Shown here: piece by piece, positions 23,901-33,523 of the stretch
How the letters are laid out: the number at the start of each line of letters is the position of its first letter
How positions within the stretch are numbered: position 1 is the stretch's first letter
Assembly (NCBI GenBank): GCA_937923485.1
Contig: CALDUE010000126.1
Location: 1-64,000 of the forward strand
Direction: 5' to 3'
DNA: 64,000 nt
Origin: an uncultured Saprospiraceae bacterium
GTDB lineage: Bacteria; Bacteroidota; Bacteroidia; Chitinophagales; Saprospiraceae
The notes under the pieces: model-generated
What the model was told of the DNA's origin: nothing
The model's database searches: none
What the model saw: the letters and a program-made list of their open reading frames with translations, nothing else
Program-made: the position numbers and the translations under genes

Positions 23901-25106
23901 CTAGATTAATTCAATAATAGCTGCGATGCCTTGGCCTCCGCCAGCGCAAAGCGTTACTAGACCGAGCTTCTTGTTCCTTTGCTCCAATTCATCAACAAGC
24001 GTACCTACCAACATCGCTCCTGTTGCACCTACCGGGTGACCGAGTGCGATTGCCCCCCCATTGACATTTACGTTGGTGTCCTTTAAACCAAAGTGCTTCA
24101 TGAAAGCAAGTGGTACAGCAGCGAAGGCTTCATTGATTTCGATGAGGTCGATGTCTGCCATCATAAGTTCTGCTTTCGCCAAAACCTTTTCTGTGGCAGG
24201 GATCATCCCCAAGAGCATAATAGTAGGTTCCGAACTTGCCACAGCCACCGCTCGAATACGAGCACGTGGTTTCATTTTTAATCTCTTGCCCGTTGCTTCA
24301 TTTCCCAGAACAACAAGACTAGCTCCGTCAACTAGACCTGAACTGTTGCCAGCCGTATGCCGATGCGCAATTTCTCCAAGAATTGGATAGCGACGAAGCG
24401 CAAGTGCATCGAATCCCAGCTCACCTGTTTTGGCGAAAGCTGGACGAAGACCTCCCAAAGCTTCTAATGTTGAGCTAGGTCTAGGGTGCTCATCTTCTTC
24501 AAGTAAAACGATACCGTTTTCATCCTTGATAGCAATAAGCGATTTCTTAAAGAGTGACTTCTTTCGTGCTGCCTCCGCTCGTACTTGAGATTGCAAGGCG
24601 AATGTATCTAAGGTCTCGCGACTCATGCCATGCAAAGAGGCTATCAAGTCGGCGCTAATGCCCTGAGGGATTGCTGCCGTCTCTAACATCAAAGCAGGAT
24701 CGTCAAGTAGCGGTCCGCCATCACTCCCTAGCGGAACTCGACTCATGGACTCTACTCCCCCAGCAACGATGAGGTCATCCCATCCAGCAGCAATGCGGGC
24801 GGCGGCACTGTGAATGCTCTCTAAACCACTCGCGCAGTAGCGATTAACTTGAGCTCCAGCGACTCCGTCTGGCCAAGAAGCAGCAAGCAGACTCGCCTGA
24901 GCAATGTTGTAGCCTTGATCGCCAACCGGTGTAACACAACCCAAGAGTAAATCAGCAACTGCTGAAGGATCGAGTGAAAGACGCTGAGTGATTGCTTGAA
25001 GCAAATCAGCGACTAATTGGTGTGGCGCAACCTCGTTGAGACCGCCACCTATACGCGCTCGGCCCCTCGGAGTACGAACACAATCGAAAATCAGAACATT
25101 CTGCAT
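23901..25106 (-). CDS. Acetyl-CoA C-acyltransferase (thiolase)
   Basis: A 401-aa thiolase acting in fatty-acid beta-oxidation (or the reverse condensation) in the cytoplasm. The acyl-enzyme cysteine is in NRYCASGLES (C91), the active-site His is in GGAIALGHPVGATG and the second Cys in TLCAGGGQG, all in the usual places. GGVESMSRVPLG is also typical. The length matches the family. Partner beta-oxidation genes are not adjacent. It contains two exact copies of the iterated 14-base word in opposite orientations (24172-24185 and 24427-24440). Confidence 0.95.
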   Translation of the reverse strand: MQNVLIFDCVRTPRGRARIGGGLNEVAPHQLVADLLQAITQRLSLDPSAVADLLLGCVTPVGDQGYNIAQASLLAASWPDGVAGAQVNRYCASGLESIHSAAARIAAGWDDLIVAGGVESMSRVPLGSDGGPLLDDPALMLETAAIPQGISADLIASLHGMSRETLDTFALQSQVRAEAARKKSLFKKSLIAIKDENGIVLLEEDEHPRPSSTLEALGGLRPAFAKTGELGFDALALRRYPILGEIAHRHTAGNSSGLVDGASLVVLGNEATGKRLKMKPRARIRAVAVASSEPTIMLLGMIPATEKVLAKAELMMADIDLIEINEAFAAVPLAFMKHFGLKDTNVNVNGGAIALGHPVGATGAMLVGTLVDELEQRNKKLGLVTLCAGGGQGIAAIIELI

Positions 25107-25373
25107 ACTATTCGCGAAGGTAGAACCTCTCAGTCGGGCGTGCTGAGTGCTTGGTCAAGAATTCATGGATCACTTGATTTTCTCTCATTTTGCTGCATTC
25201 AACTTCCTTTTGATGATTCACAAATAGAATGGATGTCTCCTGCATCGGCTTTGCCTTCGAAATTTCAAATTCAAGGCTGAAATTTAAGAACAAACGTGAA
25301 CCTTAGTCCATTCACTTAGGTTCCACGTCGAAAGAGTCCGTCTCTTAATAATATCTTTTCTCAACTTGAAAAC

Positions 25374-25754
25374 ATGAACTACATCACCGAACCTATCAAT
25401 TTACTTATGGACGTCAACACTGCTGGTATTGGGGGTGGTTTGACGGGAATTGTCATCAACACCCTCGTTTTGATTGGCTGCAACAAGTACATCAATGGTG
25501 TCTCTATCGCCTCTCCTGTGAGTGCGGCGATAATGGCAGTCATCATCGGAATCTTGACGTGGGTATTTGGAATCTTAAATTTCGGATTCTTGAACTTCTT
25601 GACTCTGGGGCTATGGTCTCTTCTCATCAGCGCCGCAGCGATCATGGTCGCAGACAAGCTAATGGATAGTGTCAAGTTCGAAGGATTCACGACAGCGCTT
25701 ATGGTCGCCTTCGTATTGGCAGCCGTGAATTGGTTACTCGGAAGTCTCTTTTAA
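25374..25754 (+). CDS. Phage-holin-family (Mem_trans) small membrane protein
   Basis: A 126-aa, almost wholly hydrophobic protein with four predicted transmembrane helices (about residues 20-38, 46-64, 76-95 and 104-124). The pattern, with short loops and a central NFGFLNFLTLGL segment, fits the phage holin family 4 / DUF360 group of small membrane proteins found in many bacteria outside phages. The 3' end overlaps the convergent hemA gene by 21 bases. No phage genes surround it, so a lysis role is not implied. Confidence 0.8.
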   Translation: MNYITEPINLLMDVNTAGIGGGLTGIVINTLVLIGCNKYINGVSIASPVSAAIMAVIIGILTWVFGILNFGFLNFLTLGLWSLLISAAAIMVADKLMDSVKFEGFTTALMVAFVLAAVNWLLGSLF

Positions 25755-27041
25755 GAGTTGTTCAAAGCCAAACTTGGCTTCGATGTCTGTTAGATCAAAC
25801 TCTTCTTCAGGCTTGGCAGCCTCACGCGCCGCTTTCATCGGAATTCCGATACACTTCTTTTCCATGTAGTGCATCATGCGTTCGATGAGCTCTACGGTGT
25901 CTCCGTCCAGACTGGCTAGCTCCCGATGAAAGACAACTCGCATGGCCTTTTTACGTACTGAACGAATTTCGTCAGGCACGTGCTTCATGGCTACCTCTAT
26001 TCTGCGCTGTTGCACACGCTCCCGAAAGACAGAAAGTTGCTCTCCGATGAGCTTTCGGGCTTGAGCAACTTCACCCGAACGAAAGGCTAAATTCTCTTGA
26101 GCTAACTGACGAAGATCGTCAATCTGAATGTAGGTAGGACGAAACTTCTGAACCACCTTTGCTTCCACATTATGAGGGACGGACAGGTCTACCACAACCT
26201 TATCGGTAGCTTTTTCTCCATTGAGAAGCTTCCTGAATAGATCGGTCGTTAGTATTGGAGTCGTCGCAGATGTACAAACAACAAGTAGGTCAAAACCCAC
26301 ATCGTAGGTCTCGAGGTCTTCAAGTGAAATACCGTCACCACCAAAGACAGCTGCGAGCTTCTCAGCTTTCTTAATTGTTCGGTTGGCCACCGTCACATTT
26401 GCAAAGCCTTGTTTGACTAGGAATCGAGAGACGAGCCAATTGGTCTGTCCTGCTCCGACCATCAACACCCTTGCTTTGGCAGGGTCGAGACGCTGTTGAC
26501 GAATACGCTGCGCCGCTAGGCTTACAACCGAGACAGGCTTCTGTCCAATTCTGGTTTTGTGATAGACGGTTTTAGCAGCTGCAACTGCACTCTGCATCAA
26601 AATACGGAGGTGATCGCCGCAAAGTCCACAATCGTGACAGGAAAGGTAGGCGTGGCGCAATTGCCTTAAAATCTCACGTTCGCCAACAACCATACTATCA
26701 ACGGAAGCCGCTACATCGTAAAGGTGAAGAATTGCAGCCGATCCGCTGAGGAAAAGCGGCTTAGCCTGGTCGGCGTCGTGCGGAATACCTAACGAACGTT
26801 GAAGCTCGAATAAAGTAGTTGGATCACGATCCTCTTGATAAAAGAAAAAGAGAATCCTGTTGCAAGTCGACAGATAAAAAACTTCATCCCACCCCAATTC
26901 CTTACGGAGTCTCGACAAGGTGCTGTTCTGCACTTCCGCAGGAATCGAGTACGGTTCCAGTTGGTCTAAGGACGCTTGGCGATGCGTGAGGGTAAAGAGT
27001 CTGTAGGCGCTTAGCATGTATTCTTCTAGTACTACAAACAT
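25734..27041 (-). CDS. hemA: Glutamyl-tRNA reductase
   Basis: Reduces glutamyl-tRNA to glutamate-1-semialdehyde, the first step of the C5 tetrapyrrole pathway. The catalytic cysteine lies in FYLSTCNRI (C60). DVAASVDSMVVGEREILRQLRHAY and the NADPH-binding RVLMVGAGQTNWLVSRFLV follow, and a C-terminal dimerisation domain completes 435 aa. An internal ATG at 27017 (MLSAYRLF) is an equally good start and closer to the family N-terminus. No other heme gene is adjacent. Confidence 0.94.
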   Translation of the reverse strand: MFVVLEEYMLSAYRLFTLTHRQASLDQLEPYSIPAEVQNSTLSRLRKELGWDEVFYLSTCNRILFFFYQEDRDPTTLFELQRSLGIPHDADQAKPLFLSGSAAILHLYDVAASVDSMVVGEREILRQLRHAYLSCHDCGLCGDHLRILMQSAVAAAKTVYHKTRIGQKPVSVVSLAAQRIRQQRLDPAKARVLMVGAGQTNWLVSRFLVKQGFANVTVANRTIKKAEKLAAVFGGDGISLEDLETYDVGFDLLVVCTSATTPILTTDLFRKLLNGEKATDKVVVDLSVPHNVEAKVVQKFRPTYIQIDDLRQLAQENLAFRSGEVAQARKLIGEQLSVFRERVQQRRIEVAMKHVPDEIRSVRKKAMRVVFHRELASLDGDTVELIERMMHYMEKKCIGIPMKAAREAAKPEEEFDLTDIEAKFGFEQLLKETSE

Positions 27042-27207
27042 AACCGATCCTTTGCTGTCTTTCGGGTTGACTGTGTCAGCACCTAGTCACTAGCTCGTGA
27101 CAATTGTCAATTTTTTGGGGCAATAAATTGGCATTACTTGATGCATGTCAAAAACACAACACTTCCGTGTCACGTATATAGAATCGGCATAACGGGTCGA
27201 AACTTCC

Positions 27208-27215
27208 TACTTTCG
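27208..27215 (+). promoter_or_regulatory. Likely -7 box of aspS
   Basis: TACTTTCG, the same octamer as before hutH, lies 84 bases upstream of the aspS start. The leader between them includes a two-mismatch relative of the iterated word ending at 27290. Confidence 0.4.
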
Positions 27216-27299
27216 CCGCCCAAAGGCAAAAGTTGAGGTTTCGACCTCTTACAGCTTTAGCTGCGCTGATCTTAAGATTCGCCAAAACCTACTTTGAAT

Positions 27300-29057
27300 A
27301 TGTATCGTACGCACACCTGTGGTCAATTGCGCCTTACCGACGCTGGACATGATGTAACCCTTGCGGGTTGGGTCCAAAGCAAACGTCAATTTGGAAGCCT
27401 TATCTTTTTGGATGTGCGCGACCGCTATGGGATTACACAAGTAGTCGTGGACCCAGATTCTGGGGCAGACATGCAGAAGATCGCGGATTCGCTAGGACGC
27501 GAATTTGTCATCCAAGCAAGCGGAGCTGTGCGTGAACGAGAATCAAAAAATGCAGATCGCGCTACTGGCGATGTAGAGGTTTTCGCGAAAGCGATAACCA
27601 TTCTCAATGCTGCCAAGACTCCACCGTTTACCATCGAAGACGAAAGCGATGGTGGTGAAGACATTCGGATGCAGTACCGCTACCTCGATTTGCGTCGGGG
27701 GCCGTTGCAAGACGCAATCATCTTTAGAAGTAAGATGGCTCAGGCTGTACGTGCGCATTTGAGTGAAAATGGATTCCTCGAAGTTGAGACGCCAGTGCTC
27801 ATTAAATCAACGCCTGAAGGCGCACGCGATTTTGTGGTTCCTAGCCGCATGAATCCTGGCAACTTTTATGCCTTGCCGCAGAGTCCACAGACCTTTAAGC
27901 AACTGCTCATGGTGAGTGGTTACGACAAGTATTTCCAGATTGTGAAGTGCTTTCGTGACGAGGATTTACGCGCCGATCGTCAACCTGAATTTACTCAGAT
28001 TGACTGCGAAATGGCCTTTGTTGAGCAAGAAGATATCCTCAACACCTTCGAAGGTTTGACGCGTCACCTTTTCAATTCAGTACTTGATGTTGAGTTGGGT
28101 GACTTCCCTCGTATGCATTATGACGAGGCCATGCGTCGCTTCGGTTCCGATAAGCCAGACATGCGTTTTGGACTTGAAATCATTGACTTCAATGCAGAGG
28201 CGAAAGGCAAGGGATTCAAAATTTTCGATGAGGCTCCCTTGGTGGCTGGCATTAGTGTTCCCGGGGCTGCTGCGTACACGCGAAAGCAGCTCGATAAACT
28301 CACTGAGTGGGTGAAGCGTCCGCAGATTGGTGCCAAAGGCATGGTCTATGTAAAGTGTAATGAGGATGGAAGCTTTAAGAGTAGTGTTGACAAATTCTAT
28401 GACCAAGATGCGCTTACAGCTTTCGCCAAAACAGCTGACGCCAAGACAGGCGACCTGGTCCTGATCCTTTCGGGTGAAGTCGACAAAGTGCGCAAGCAAC
28501 TCGGCGAGCTTCGTCTTGAAATAGCCAAGCAACTCGACTTAGTGAAGCCTGGTGATTTCAAACCACTTTGGGTAATTGACTTCCCACTTCTGGAATGGGA
28601 TGAGGACGGTGGTCGTTTCCATGCAATGCACCACCCGTTCACGAGCCCAAAACCAAGTGAGCGTCACCTTATGGATTCAACTGATCACGAGGTACTTAAG
28701 AACTTGAAGGCTGATGCCTATGACCTAGTCATCAATGGTTCTGAAATCGGAGGTGGAAGTATCCGTATCCATGATCGGGCCCTTCAATCTCGCAACTTCG
28801 ATCTGCTTGGTTTCTCAAAAGAAGAAGCGGAAGCACAGTTTGGTTTCTTGATGGGAGCTTTTGAGTATGGTGCCCCACCACACGGAGGAATTGCTTTCGG
28901 GTTTGACCGTCTATGTGCAGTAATGCAAGGCAAGACGAGCATTCGCGACTACATCGCTTTCCCTAAAAACAACCAAGGCCGCGACGTGATGATCGATGCT
29001 CCAGACACCGTGAGTGAGGAGCAGCTAATGGAGCTGGGCTTGAAGTTGAGGGGGTAG
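27300..29057 (+). CDS. aspS: Aspartate--tRNA ligase
   Basis: The 585-aa class II aminoacyl-tRNA synthetase charges tRNA-Asp. It has the N-terminal OB-fold anticodon domain ([25 protein letters not shown]), motif 2 ([21 protein letters not shown]), the bacterial GAD insert domain and motif 3 ([11 protein letters not shown]) near the end. The ATG at 27300 is preferred over an in-frame TTG at 27294. An exact iterated word (28419-28432) and a one-mismatch copy (27579-27592) lie in the gene. Confidence 0.97.
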   Translation: MYRTHTCGQLRLTDAGHDVTLAGWVQSKRQFGSLIFLDVRDRYGITQVVVDPDSGADMQKIADSLGREFVIQASGAVRERESKNADRATGDVEVFAKAITILNAAKTPPFTIEDESDGGEDIRMQYRYLDLRRGPLQDAIIFRSKMAQAVRAHLSENGFLEVETPVLIKSTPEGARDFVVPSRMNPGNFYALPQSPQTFKQLLMVSGYDKYFQIVKCFRDEDLRADRQPEFTQIDCEMAFVEQEDILNTFEGLTRHLFNSVLDVELGDFPRMHYDEAMRRFGSDKPDMRFGLEIIDFNAEAKGKGFKIFDEAPLVAGISVPGAAAYTRKQLDKLTEWVKRPQIGAKGMVYVKCNEDGSFKSSVDKFYDQDALTAFAKTADAKTGDLVLILSGEVDKVRKQLGELRLEIAKQLDLVKPGDFKPLWVIDFPLLEWDEDGGRFHAMHHPFTSPKPSERHLMDSTDHEVLKNLKADAYDLVINGSEIGGGSIRIHDRALQSRNFDLLGFSKEEAEAQFGFLMGAFEYGAPPHGGIAFGFDRLCAVMQGKTSIRDYIAFPKNNQGRDVMIDAPDTVSEEQLMELGLKLRG

Positions 29058-29116
29058 GTTATGGCCTGGCGCAACTACGCTGCATATCTCTTTCAAATAT
29101 AAACAATTTGTGTTCT

Positions 29117-29124
29117 TACCTTTG
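29117..29124 (+). promoter_or_regulatory. -7 box of the exonuclease-BRCT gene
   Basis: TACCTTTG matches TAnnTTTG exactly and lies 32 bases before the ATG at 29157. The in-frame GTG at 29124 begins on the last base of the box, which rules it out as the start. Confidence 0.6.
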
Positions 29125-29156
29125 TGCTTGGATTTCCCAAACGCACCACCTTCCCT

Positions 29157-30131
29157 ATGGACTTCGTCGCAATAGATTTTGAAACCGCCAATCGCAATTG
29201 GGCCAGCGCCTGCGAGATAGGGATGGTGGTCGTCGAAGACGGACGAGTAGTGGACACATATCGCAGGTTGATACGGCCAACGCCCAACCAATTTGATTAC
29301 GGCAACATCCGAATTCATAAGATCACGCCTGAGCAGGTGATGCACGAGCCCACCTTTGCAGAGCTTTATGATGAAATGCTACCCTACTTCGAAAATAAGC
29401 ACATGGTGGCCCACAACGCCAGCTTTGACATGGGTGTATTACTAGGCTCTATAAAGCAGTATGGCTTACCTGTTCCTTCTTTGACCTACTCATGTACGGT
29501 GCAGCTAGCGCGGCGGGTTTGGCCCGAAGCGCCACGGTATGGGTTGGGAATCATTAGCGCCTATCTCGGCATTGAACTCGATCATCACCAAGCCCTCTCA
29601 GATGCGAATGCATGCGCACAGATCATGATTCAGGCGCAGCAGATATTCAGTACACCCCATGTTGACGAGCTCTTGAGAGAAGTTGGTCTTCAGCCTCGAA
29701 GCATTGACGACTATGGAAGCTCGACCAAAAAGAAAAAGAGCTCCCGATCAAACAGGACAGCTACACGAAAAGCTGCCATTGCAAAAGAAACCAAACAAAG
29801 GACACAGATCCATAACTGGCCAAGTCACCCTAAGATCAAAGACATCGTTTTTGATGCGAGTGATGCGCACGAAGGTCATCCAGTGTATGGCAAGCGCTTT
29901 GTGTTCACAGGCGAACTCACGACTTGTAGCCGTGAAGAGGCCCAACGTAAAGTACTTGAGCTCGGCGGCAAGTGTACAACAGCTGTAAGCAAGTCGACCG
30001 ACTATGTTGTACAAGGAGTTCCGACATGGCGAAGAGTAACAAGCAAGGTGAAAAAGGCTCAAGAGCTAGGAGCCGAAGGGCTGCCCGTGAAGCTGATTGA
30101 CGAAGAAGCCTTTCTTGAATTGTGTGGCTAG
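29157..30131 (+). CDS. DnaQ-like 3'-5' exonuclease fused to a BRCT domain
   Basis: A 324-aa protein. Residues 1-170 form a DEDDh exonuclease: FVAIDFETAN (ExoI, D and E), HNASFDMGVL (ExoII, D) and HQALSDANACAQI (ExoIII, H and D). A Lys/Ser-rich linker (STKKKKSSRSNRT) leads to a C-terminal BRCT domain (GKRFVFTGELTTCSREEAQRKVLELGGK, STDYVVQG) of the kind found in NAD-dependent DNA ligase. The combination suggests DNA repair or lagging-strand processing rather than polymerase proofreading. The ATG start follows an exact -7 box. Confidence 0.92.
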   Translation: MDFVAIDFETANRNWASACEIGMVVVEDGRVVDTYRRLIRPTPNQFDYGNIRIHKITPEQVMHEPTFAELYDEMLPYFENKHMVAHNASFDMGVLLGSIKQYGLPVPSLTYSCTVQLARRVWPEAPRYGLGIISAYLGIELDHHQALSDANACAQIMIQAQQIFSTPHVDELLREVGLQPRSIDDYGSSTKKKKSSRSNRTATRKAAIAKETKQRTQIHNWPSHPKIKDIVFDASDAHEGHPVYGKRFVFTGELTTCSREEAQRKVLELGGKCTTAVSKSTDYVVQGVPTWRRVTSKVKKAQELGAEGLPVKLIDEEAFLELCG

Positions 30132-30144
30132 TGCATTCTCAGCA

Positions 30145-30387
30145 CTAGGCTCTCGCCCTTGCTATAAATTTCCATAAGGCCCAAAGGCTGAGAATTGTGA
30201 TCGGTAATCCGTGCATCAGGAGGTCAAACCAATCTCTTGTGCCCATGCCTTGAGCTCCACCCAGTACCCAACGGACTTTGCCAAACAGATGCGGCTCAGG
30301 AGTAAAAGGTGCCAAGGCTAATCCAATTGCTGCAGCAAACAAAAACAGCATACTTGATGGACTCACTTTTTCTTTTTGGCTTGACAT
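30145..30387 (-). CDS. Small two-helix membrane protein
   Basis: An 80-aa protein with two transmembrane helices (about residues 12-27 and 58-75) joined by LAPFTPEPHLFGKVRWVLGGAQGMGTRDWFDLLMHG. The 'PEPH..GK..W..GG..GM...DW.D...HG.P' pattern recurs in small conserved Bacteroidetes membrane proteins of unknown role. It converges with the exonuclease gene and is 13 bases downstream of the DUF4442 gene on the same strand, perhaps as the last gene of that operon. Confidence 0.8.
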   Translation of the reverse strand: MSSQKEKVSPSSMLFLFAAAIGLALAPFTPEPHLFGKVRWVLGGAQGMGTRDWFDLLMHGLPITILSLWALWKFIARARA

Positions 30388-30400
30388 GGTTCAAGTTTGC

Positions 30401-30934
30401 TTAGGGGGTTTTGGCGGAAGCTGTCTCTTCTTTACGGGACAATCGGCGCTGTTTATACCACGCCTTGTCAGCAACATAAAGTTCCCGTTCAAGCTCAGCT
30501 ACGACATCGCCGTTTTTGTCCTTCCATTGCAAGGTTAACCAACGCGTCCACCTATGTTCTGTAGCAATAGTTGCTTTAATCTCATCAATGAGCTCCTCAT
30601 CAAGTTTGATTTGCATGCTCAGTTTTGATTTCCCAGGCTTTCGAAACCGAATCTTGGCTGCTTTGTCCCAGACCACGTATTTATCCTTGCCCATTACATT
30701 CATGAGCATGACCATCAAAAAGGGATCATTTGCGGCGAACATTGCACCTCCAAAAATGGTCCCAACGTAGTTGTACGTGAACGGATTTAGGCCGAGTGAA
30801 AGGCGCACCTCACGCCAATCGGCTGCGATGTATTTGATCCTCCCTCCAGTACCAAAGTACATGGGGTAACAGTTCATTCCAAACCTGAAAGCACGAGTGT
30901 ACCAAGATTCACCAGCGTGTTTGAGTAAGCGCAT
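30401..30934 (-). CDS. DUF4442 / hotdog-fold thioesterase-like protein
   Basis: A 177-aa cytoplasmic protein resembling the DUF4442 group of hotdog-fold acyl-CoA thioesterase-like proteins. GTIFGGAMFAANDPFLMVMLM is the central hotdog helix, with the 'GG...A..' pattern at the active-site position. WREVRLSL precedes it and KAAKIRFRKPGKSKL forms a following strand. Its substrate is unknown. It lies 8 bases after the 30943-31491 gene, consistent with one transcript. A one-mismatch copy of the iterated word overlaps its 3' end (30408-30421). Confidence 0.85.
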   Translation of the reverse strand: MRLLKHAGESWYTRAFRFGMNCYPMYFGTGGRIKYIAADWREVRLSLGLNPFTYNYVGTIFGGAMFAANDPFLMVMLMNVMGKDKYVVWDKAAKIRFRKPGKSKLSMQIKLDEELIDEIKATIATEHRWTRWLTLQWKDKNGDVVAELERELYVADKAWYKQRRLSRKEETASAKTP

Positions 30935-30942
30935 TAATTGGT

Positions 30943-31491
30943 TTACTCGGCGTTCGCTGTGAGATCTGGCTGCTCAACGTTAGGTCTAAAACCAATTGTA
31001 TTATGCTGTGGCACATCGTCATCATAGTCTTCCCACTTCGTTACTTCTGTGAGAAGCAAATCAACATGTTGATGGAACCTAGACGCGTTTAGCTCTTCAG
31101 GACGGAAGATCGCGACCGTCTTTGGTGGTTGCGGCTGACCGTAATTCTCAATAAATGGATAATGAATAATGACCATCACTTTTCCATTAAAAAGCTGCTG
31201 GTACATGAGACTGCCATTATGCTTAATGAGATCTCGTTTTACTCCATCGGCAACCTCTTGTGACATCCCTGATTTCACATTACCCAAAGACAAGGTTATA
31301 ACTGCCAAGTTGCAGATTTCTTCCTTCTCCTCGATAACTGCAGATAGCCCGATCTCTTTTGTAATCGTATTAAGCTCGGCCATGATTTGTGCACCTAAAG
31401 CATCGCCCCAAGCTTTACGATAGGCTTTTGTATTGGCGAGTACCTTTTGGTATTCAGCCACTTTTCTTTGTAGATTTTCTAGGTTGGTCAT
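30943..31491 (-). CDS. Conserved hypothetical protein
   Basis: A 182-aa soluble protein. An N-terminal helix (residues 1-50, NLQRKVAEYQKVLANTKAYRKAW) precedes an alpha/beta domain with MYQQLFNGKVMVIIHYPFIENYG and PPKTVAIFRPEELN. No signal peptide, membrane segment or known catalytic motif was noticed. It is the first gene of a likely operon with DUF4442 and the small membrane protein, and diverges from the VOC gene with 53 bases between the two starts. Confidence 0.75.
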   Translation of the reverse strand: MTNLENLQRKVAEYQKVLANTKAYRKAWGDALGAQIMAELNTITKEIGLSAVIEEKEEICNLAVITLSLGNVKSGMSQEVADGVKRDLIKHNGSLMYQQLFNGKVMVIIHYPFIENYGQPQPPKTVAIFRPEELNASRFHQHVDLLLTEVTKWEDYDDDVPQHNTIGFRPNVEQPDLTANAE

Positions 31492-31544
31492 GCGGACAAG
31501 TTAGCACGCGATTTAAATTTACAACTCACCTTACTTTGCAGACC

Positions 31545-31964
31545 ATGCATAACCATCTTTTTCATCTCGCCTTTCATGTTACTGACCTTGACTCGACACG
31601 CGACTTTTATGGCCGAATCTTAGGATGTATAGAAGGCAGAAGTACCGACACTTGGGTTGATTTTGATTTCTTTGGTCACCAAATAAGCTGTCACCTCGGG
31701 GAGCCTTTCGCGACTACAAATACGGGGCTGGTCGCTGGATTAAAGGTTCCTATGCCTCATCTGGGAGTAGTACTCGACCTGCCGACATGGCAAGCCGTCA
31801 ATGCTCGTTTGGAGGCCGAACCAACTACCGACTACGTTTTCCAGAAGATGCTTCGCTACGAAGGGGAACCTGGGGAGCAGTGGACGGTTTTTGTGAAAGA
31901 TCCTTCGGGCAATCCGATTGAAATCAAAGGATTCAAAGACCTAGCTGGGCTCTATGCGACGTAG
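31545..31964 (+). CDS. VOC-family (glyoxalase/dioxygenase-like) protein
   Basis: A 139-aa vicinal-oxygen-chelate protein. HLFHLAFHVTDLDSTRDFYGRILGC is the first beta-alpha-beta-beta-beta unit, with the metal-ligand His early in the strand. PHLGVVLDLPTW opens the second unit, and FVKDPSGNPIEIKGF supplies the closing Glu ligand. The enzyme could be a lyase or dioxygenase; the substrate is unknown. The ATG 31545 is preferred over an upstream start at 31389, because the longer frame overlaps the divergent gene and TACTTTG (31532-31538) sits just before the ATG. Confidence 0.9.
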   Translation: MHNHLFHLAFHVTDLDSTRDFYGRILGCIEGRSTDTWVDFDFFGHQISCHLGEPFATTNTGLVAGLKVPMPHLGVVLDLPTWQAVNARLEAEPTTDYVFQKMLRYEGEPGEQWTVFVKDPSGNPIEIKGFKDLAGLYAT

Positions 31965-31966
31965 CC

Positions 31967-32821
31967 TTAGCGCTCGAGAAACTGGACAATCTTATCCAGT
32001 ACATGCTCACCTTGTAAGCGATGCCCCTCGTCTTTAAACGTGGCGAGTTCAGCATTTGGCCAAGCTTCGTGAATGGCAACTCCTTCATGGCAAGGACATA
32101 CAGCATCGTCAGTACTGTGAATGATGAGCGCTTCGGTATTATTGATTGTTTTGGCAGCAGCTACGTTCGAAAAATCTCCGATCGCGAGCTCTTCGTCTTG
32201 TCCAACATTTATCAGTTCAGTAATATGCTTATCGAAAGCATTTCTCACTCGATCACTGAGGTTAAGCATTCGATGATAGCGATCAAAAACATGATTGCTC
32301 TCGTCGAATGCCGCCATAATCACCGCTCGTGACGGCCTCCGTTCGGTATCTAGCCGCGCGCATAATTGAACAGCTGCACCGCCTCCAAGACTGTGACCAA
32401 CAACCGCGTCGAAAGGACCGTAGTGTAGTTCAACTTGCTGAAGACAATCGATATAGAAATTAAAAGGTGTTTCCTTTCCGCCGCTCTGTCCAGCCGCTGG
32501 TCCGTCAAAGGCGATGACCTCCATTCCTTTTTTGAGAAGTCGTTGCACAAGAGGTTGCCAGCGCCCCGAATGGCTTTCCCAGCCGTGAATCAGCAGTACT
32601 TTCTGCTGGCTTCCTTCTTCAACTTTCCATCGATAGCCTACCAAGGAATGACCAACATCAATGGTGAGTAGCTCAGCTTGATTTAAGCATTCTTGCTCGG
32701 ATGTTTTTGCGGAAATTCTGCGTGGACGAATAAATAATCGAACCGCAATGTTGCCCGCTAGTTTTGGCGAAAGCCGCGCTATGGTATTGATCGCACTACC
32801 GAGGACATGAAGTTTATTCAA
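31967..32821 (-). CDS. Alpha/beta hydrolase
   Basis: A 284-aa serine hydrolase. The oxyanion region VLLIHGWESHSGRW, the nucleophile elbow VVGHSLGGGAAV (Ser in GHSLGG), an acid in HSTDDAVCPC and the final His in FKDEGHRLQGEH complete the catalytic triad. The substrate is unknown; carboxylester or lysophospholipid hydrolysis are family options. The start TTG overlaps the stop of the MBL gene by four bases, implying coupled translation. The exact iterated word (32761-32774) encodes LSPK here. Confidence 0.9.
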   Translation of the reverse strand: MNKLHVLGSAINTIARLSPKLAGNIAVRLFIRPRRISAKTSEQECLNQAELLTIDVGHSLVGYRWKVEEGSQQKVLLIHGWESHSGRWQPLVQRLLKKGMEVIAFDGPAAGQSGGKETPFNFYIDCLQQVELHYGPFDAVVGHSLGGGAAVQLCARLDTERRPSRAVIMAAFDESNHVFDRYHRMLNLSDRVRNAFDKHITELINVGQDEELAIGDFSNVAAAKTINNTEALIIHSTDDAVCPCHEGVAIHEAWPNAELATFKDEGHRLQGEHVLDKIVQFLER

Positions 32822-33465
32822 ACCGAATTGCTTGCGCGGACGAAAGGATTATTGACCCGCTCGTAGGCAACTGTTGTCTCGGGACCATGACCTGGCCAGA
32901 CGACCGTCGACTTCGGCAAGGTGTACACTTGCTCTTGAATACTCTTTAGCAAGGTTGCGTGATCTCCTCCTGGTAGATCTGTGCGTCCAATAGATTCTCT
33001 AAAAAGCACATCTCCGCCTATCAATAAGCCCTCGCTTTCGCAGTAAAAGCAGATGCTTGCTGGGGAATGACCGGGGGCGAGTAGGAGTTTTAGCGAAATC
33101 TCACCAAACTTCAGTTCTTCATCCTCTTTGAAGTCATAAATAGGCTCGGGGAGTTGGCGCAGCAGCATCCCGTACATCGCGGCCACTTTTGGATTGGATT
33201 CATAGACCACCTGTTCTCCAGGATGCATTCTAGGTTTCAGGCCGTAGGTCTCGAATATGTGTGCCAAGCCAAGGACGTGGTCGATGTGTGCATGCGTGAG
33301 CCAACAGGCAGTTAAAGTGAGGTTATGCTTTCGCAAAAACCCATCAAATTCTTCGCATTCTGAAGTATCGTTCATCCCAGGATCGATGACTGCCGCTTGG
33401 CCAGCTTCGTTGGCTAAGATGTAAGTGTTTTCCTGAAAAGGATTGAAAGTGATTCGATGTAGCAC
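32818..33465 (-). CDS. MBL-fold hydrolase (glyoxalase II-like)
   Basis: A 215-aa metallo-beta-lactamase-fold enzyme with ENTYILANEAGQAAVIDPGM at the N-terminus, the metal-binding THAHIDHVLG (HxHxDH), APGHSPASICFY and the last His in VVWPGHGPETT. This is the arrangement of the hydroxyacylglutathione hydrolase-like subgroup that cleaves thioesters. The start is a GTG. It is the first gene of a two-gene operon with the alpha/beta hydrolase. Confidence 0.92.
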   Translation of the reverse strand: MLHRITFNPFQENTYILANEAGQAAVIDPGMNDTSECEEFDGFLRKHNLTLTACWLTHAHIDHVLGLAHIFETYGLKPRMHPGEQVVYESNPKVAAMYGMLLRQLPEPIYDFKEDEELKFGEISLKLLLAPGHSPASICFYCESEGLLIGGDVLFRESIGRTDLPGGDHATLLKSIQEQVYTLPKSTVVWPGHGPETTVAYERVNNPFVRASNSV

Positions 33466-33523
33466 GGCTCCAAGGTAATTCTACTAGCCAACCAAAATGC
33501 ACAAATAAGCGTACTTGCTACGT

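Noticed and set aside
25108-25293. 61-codon minus-strand frame upstream of the thiolase
   Set aside because: No motif, and composition is not protein-like; more likely untranslated leader.
25374-25754. A prophage, suggested by the holin-like membrane protein
   Set aside because: No phage structural, integrase or lysin genes lie nearby; these small membrane proteins occur widely outside phages.
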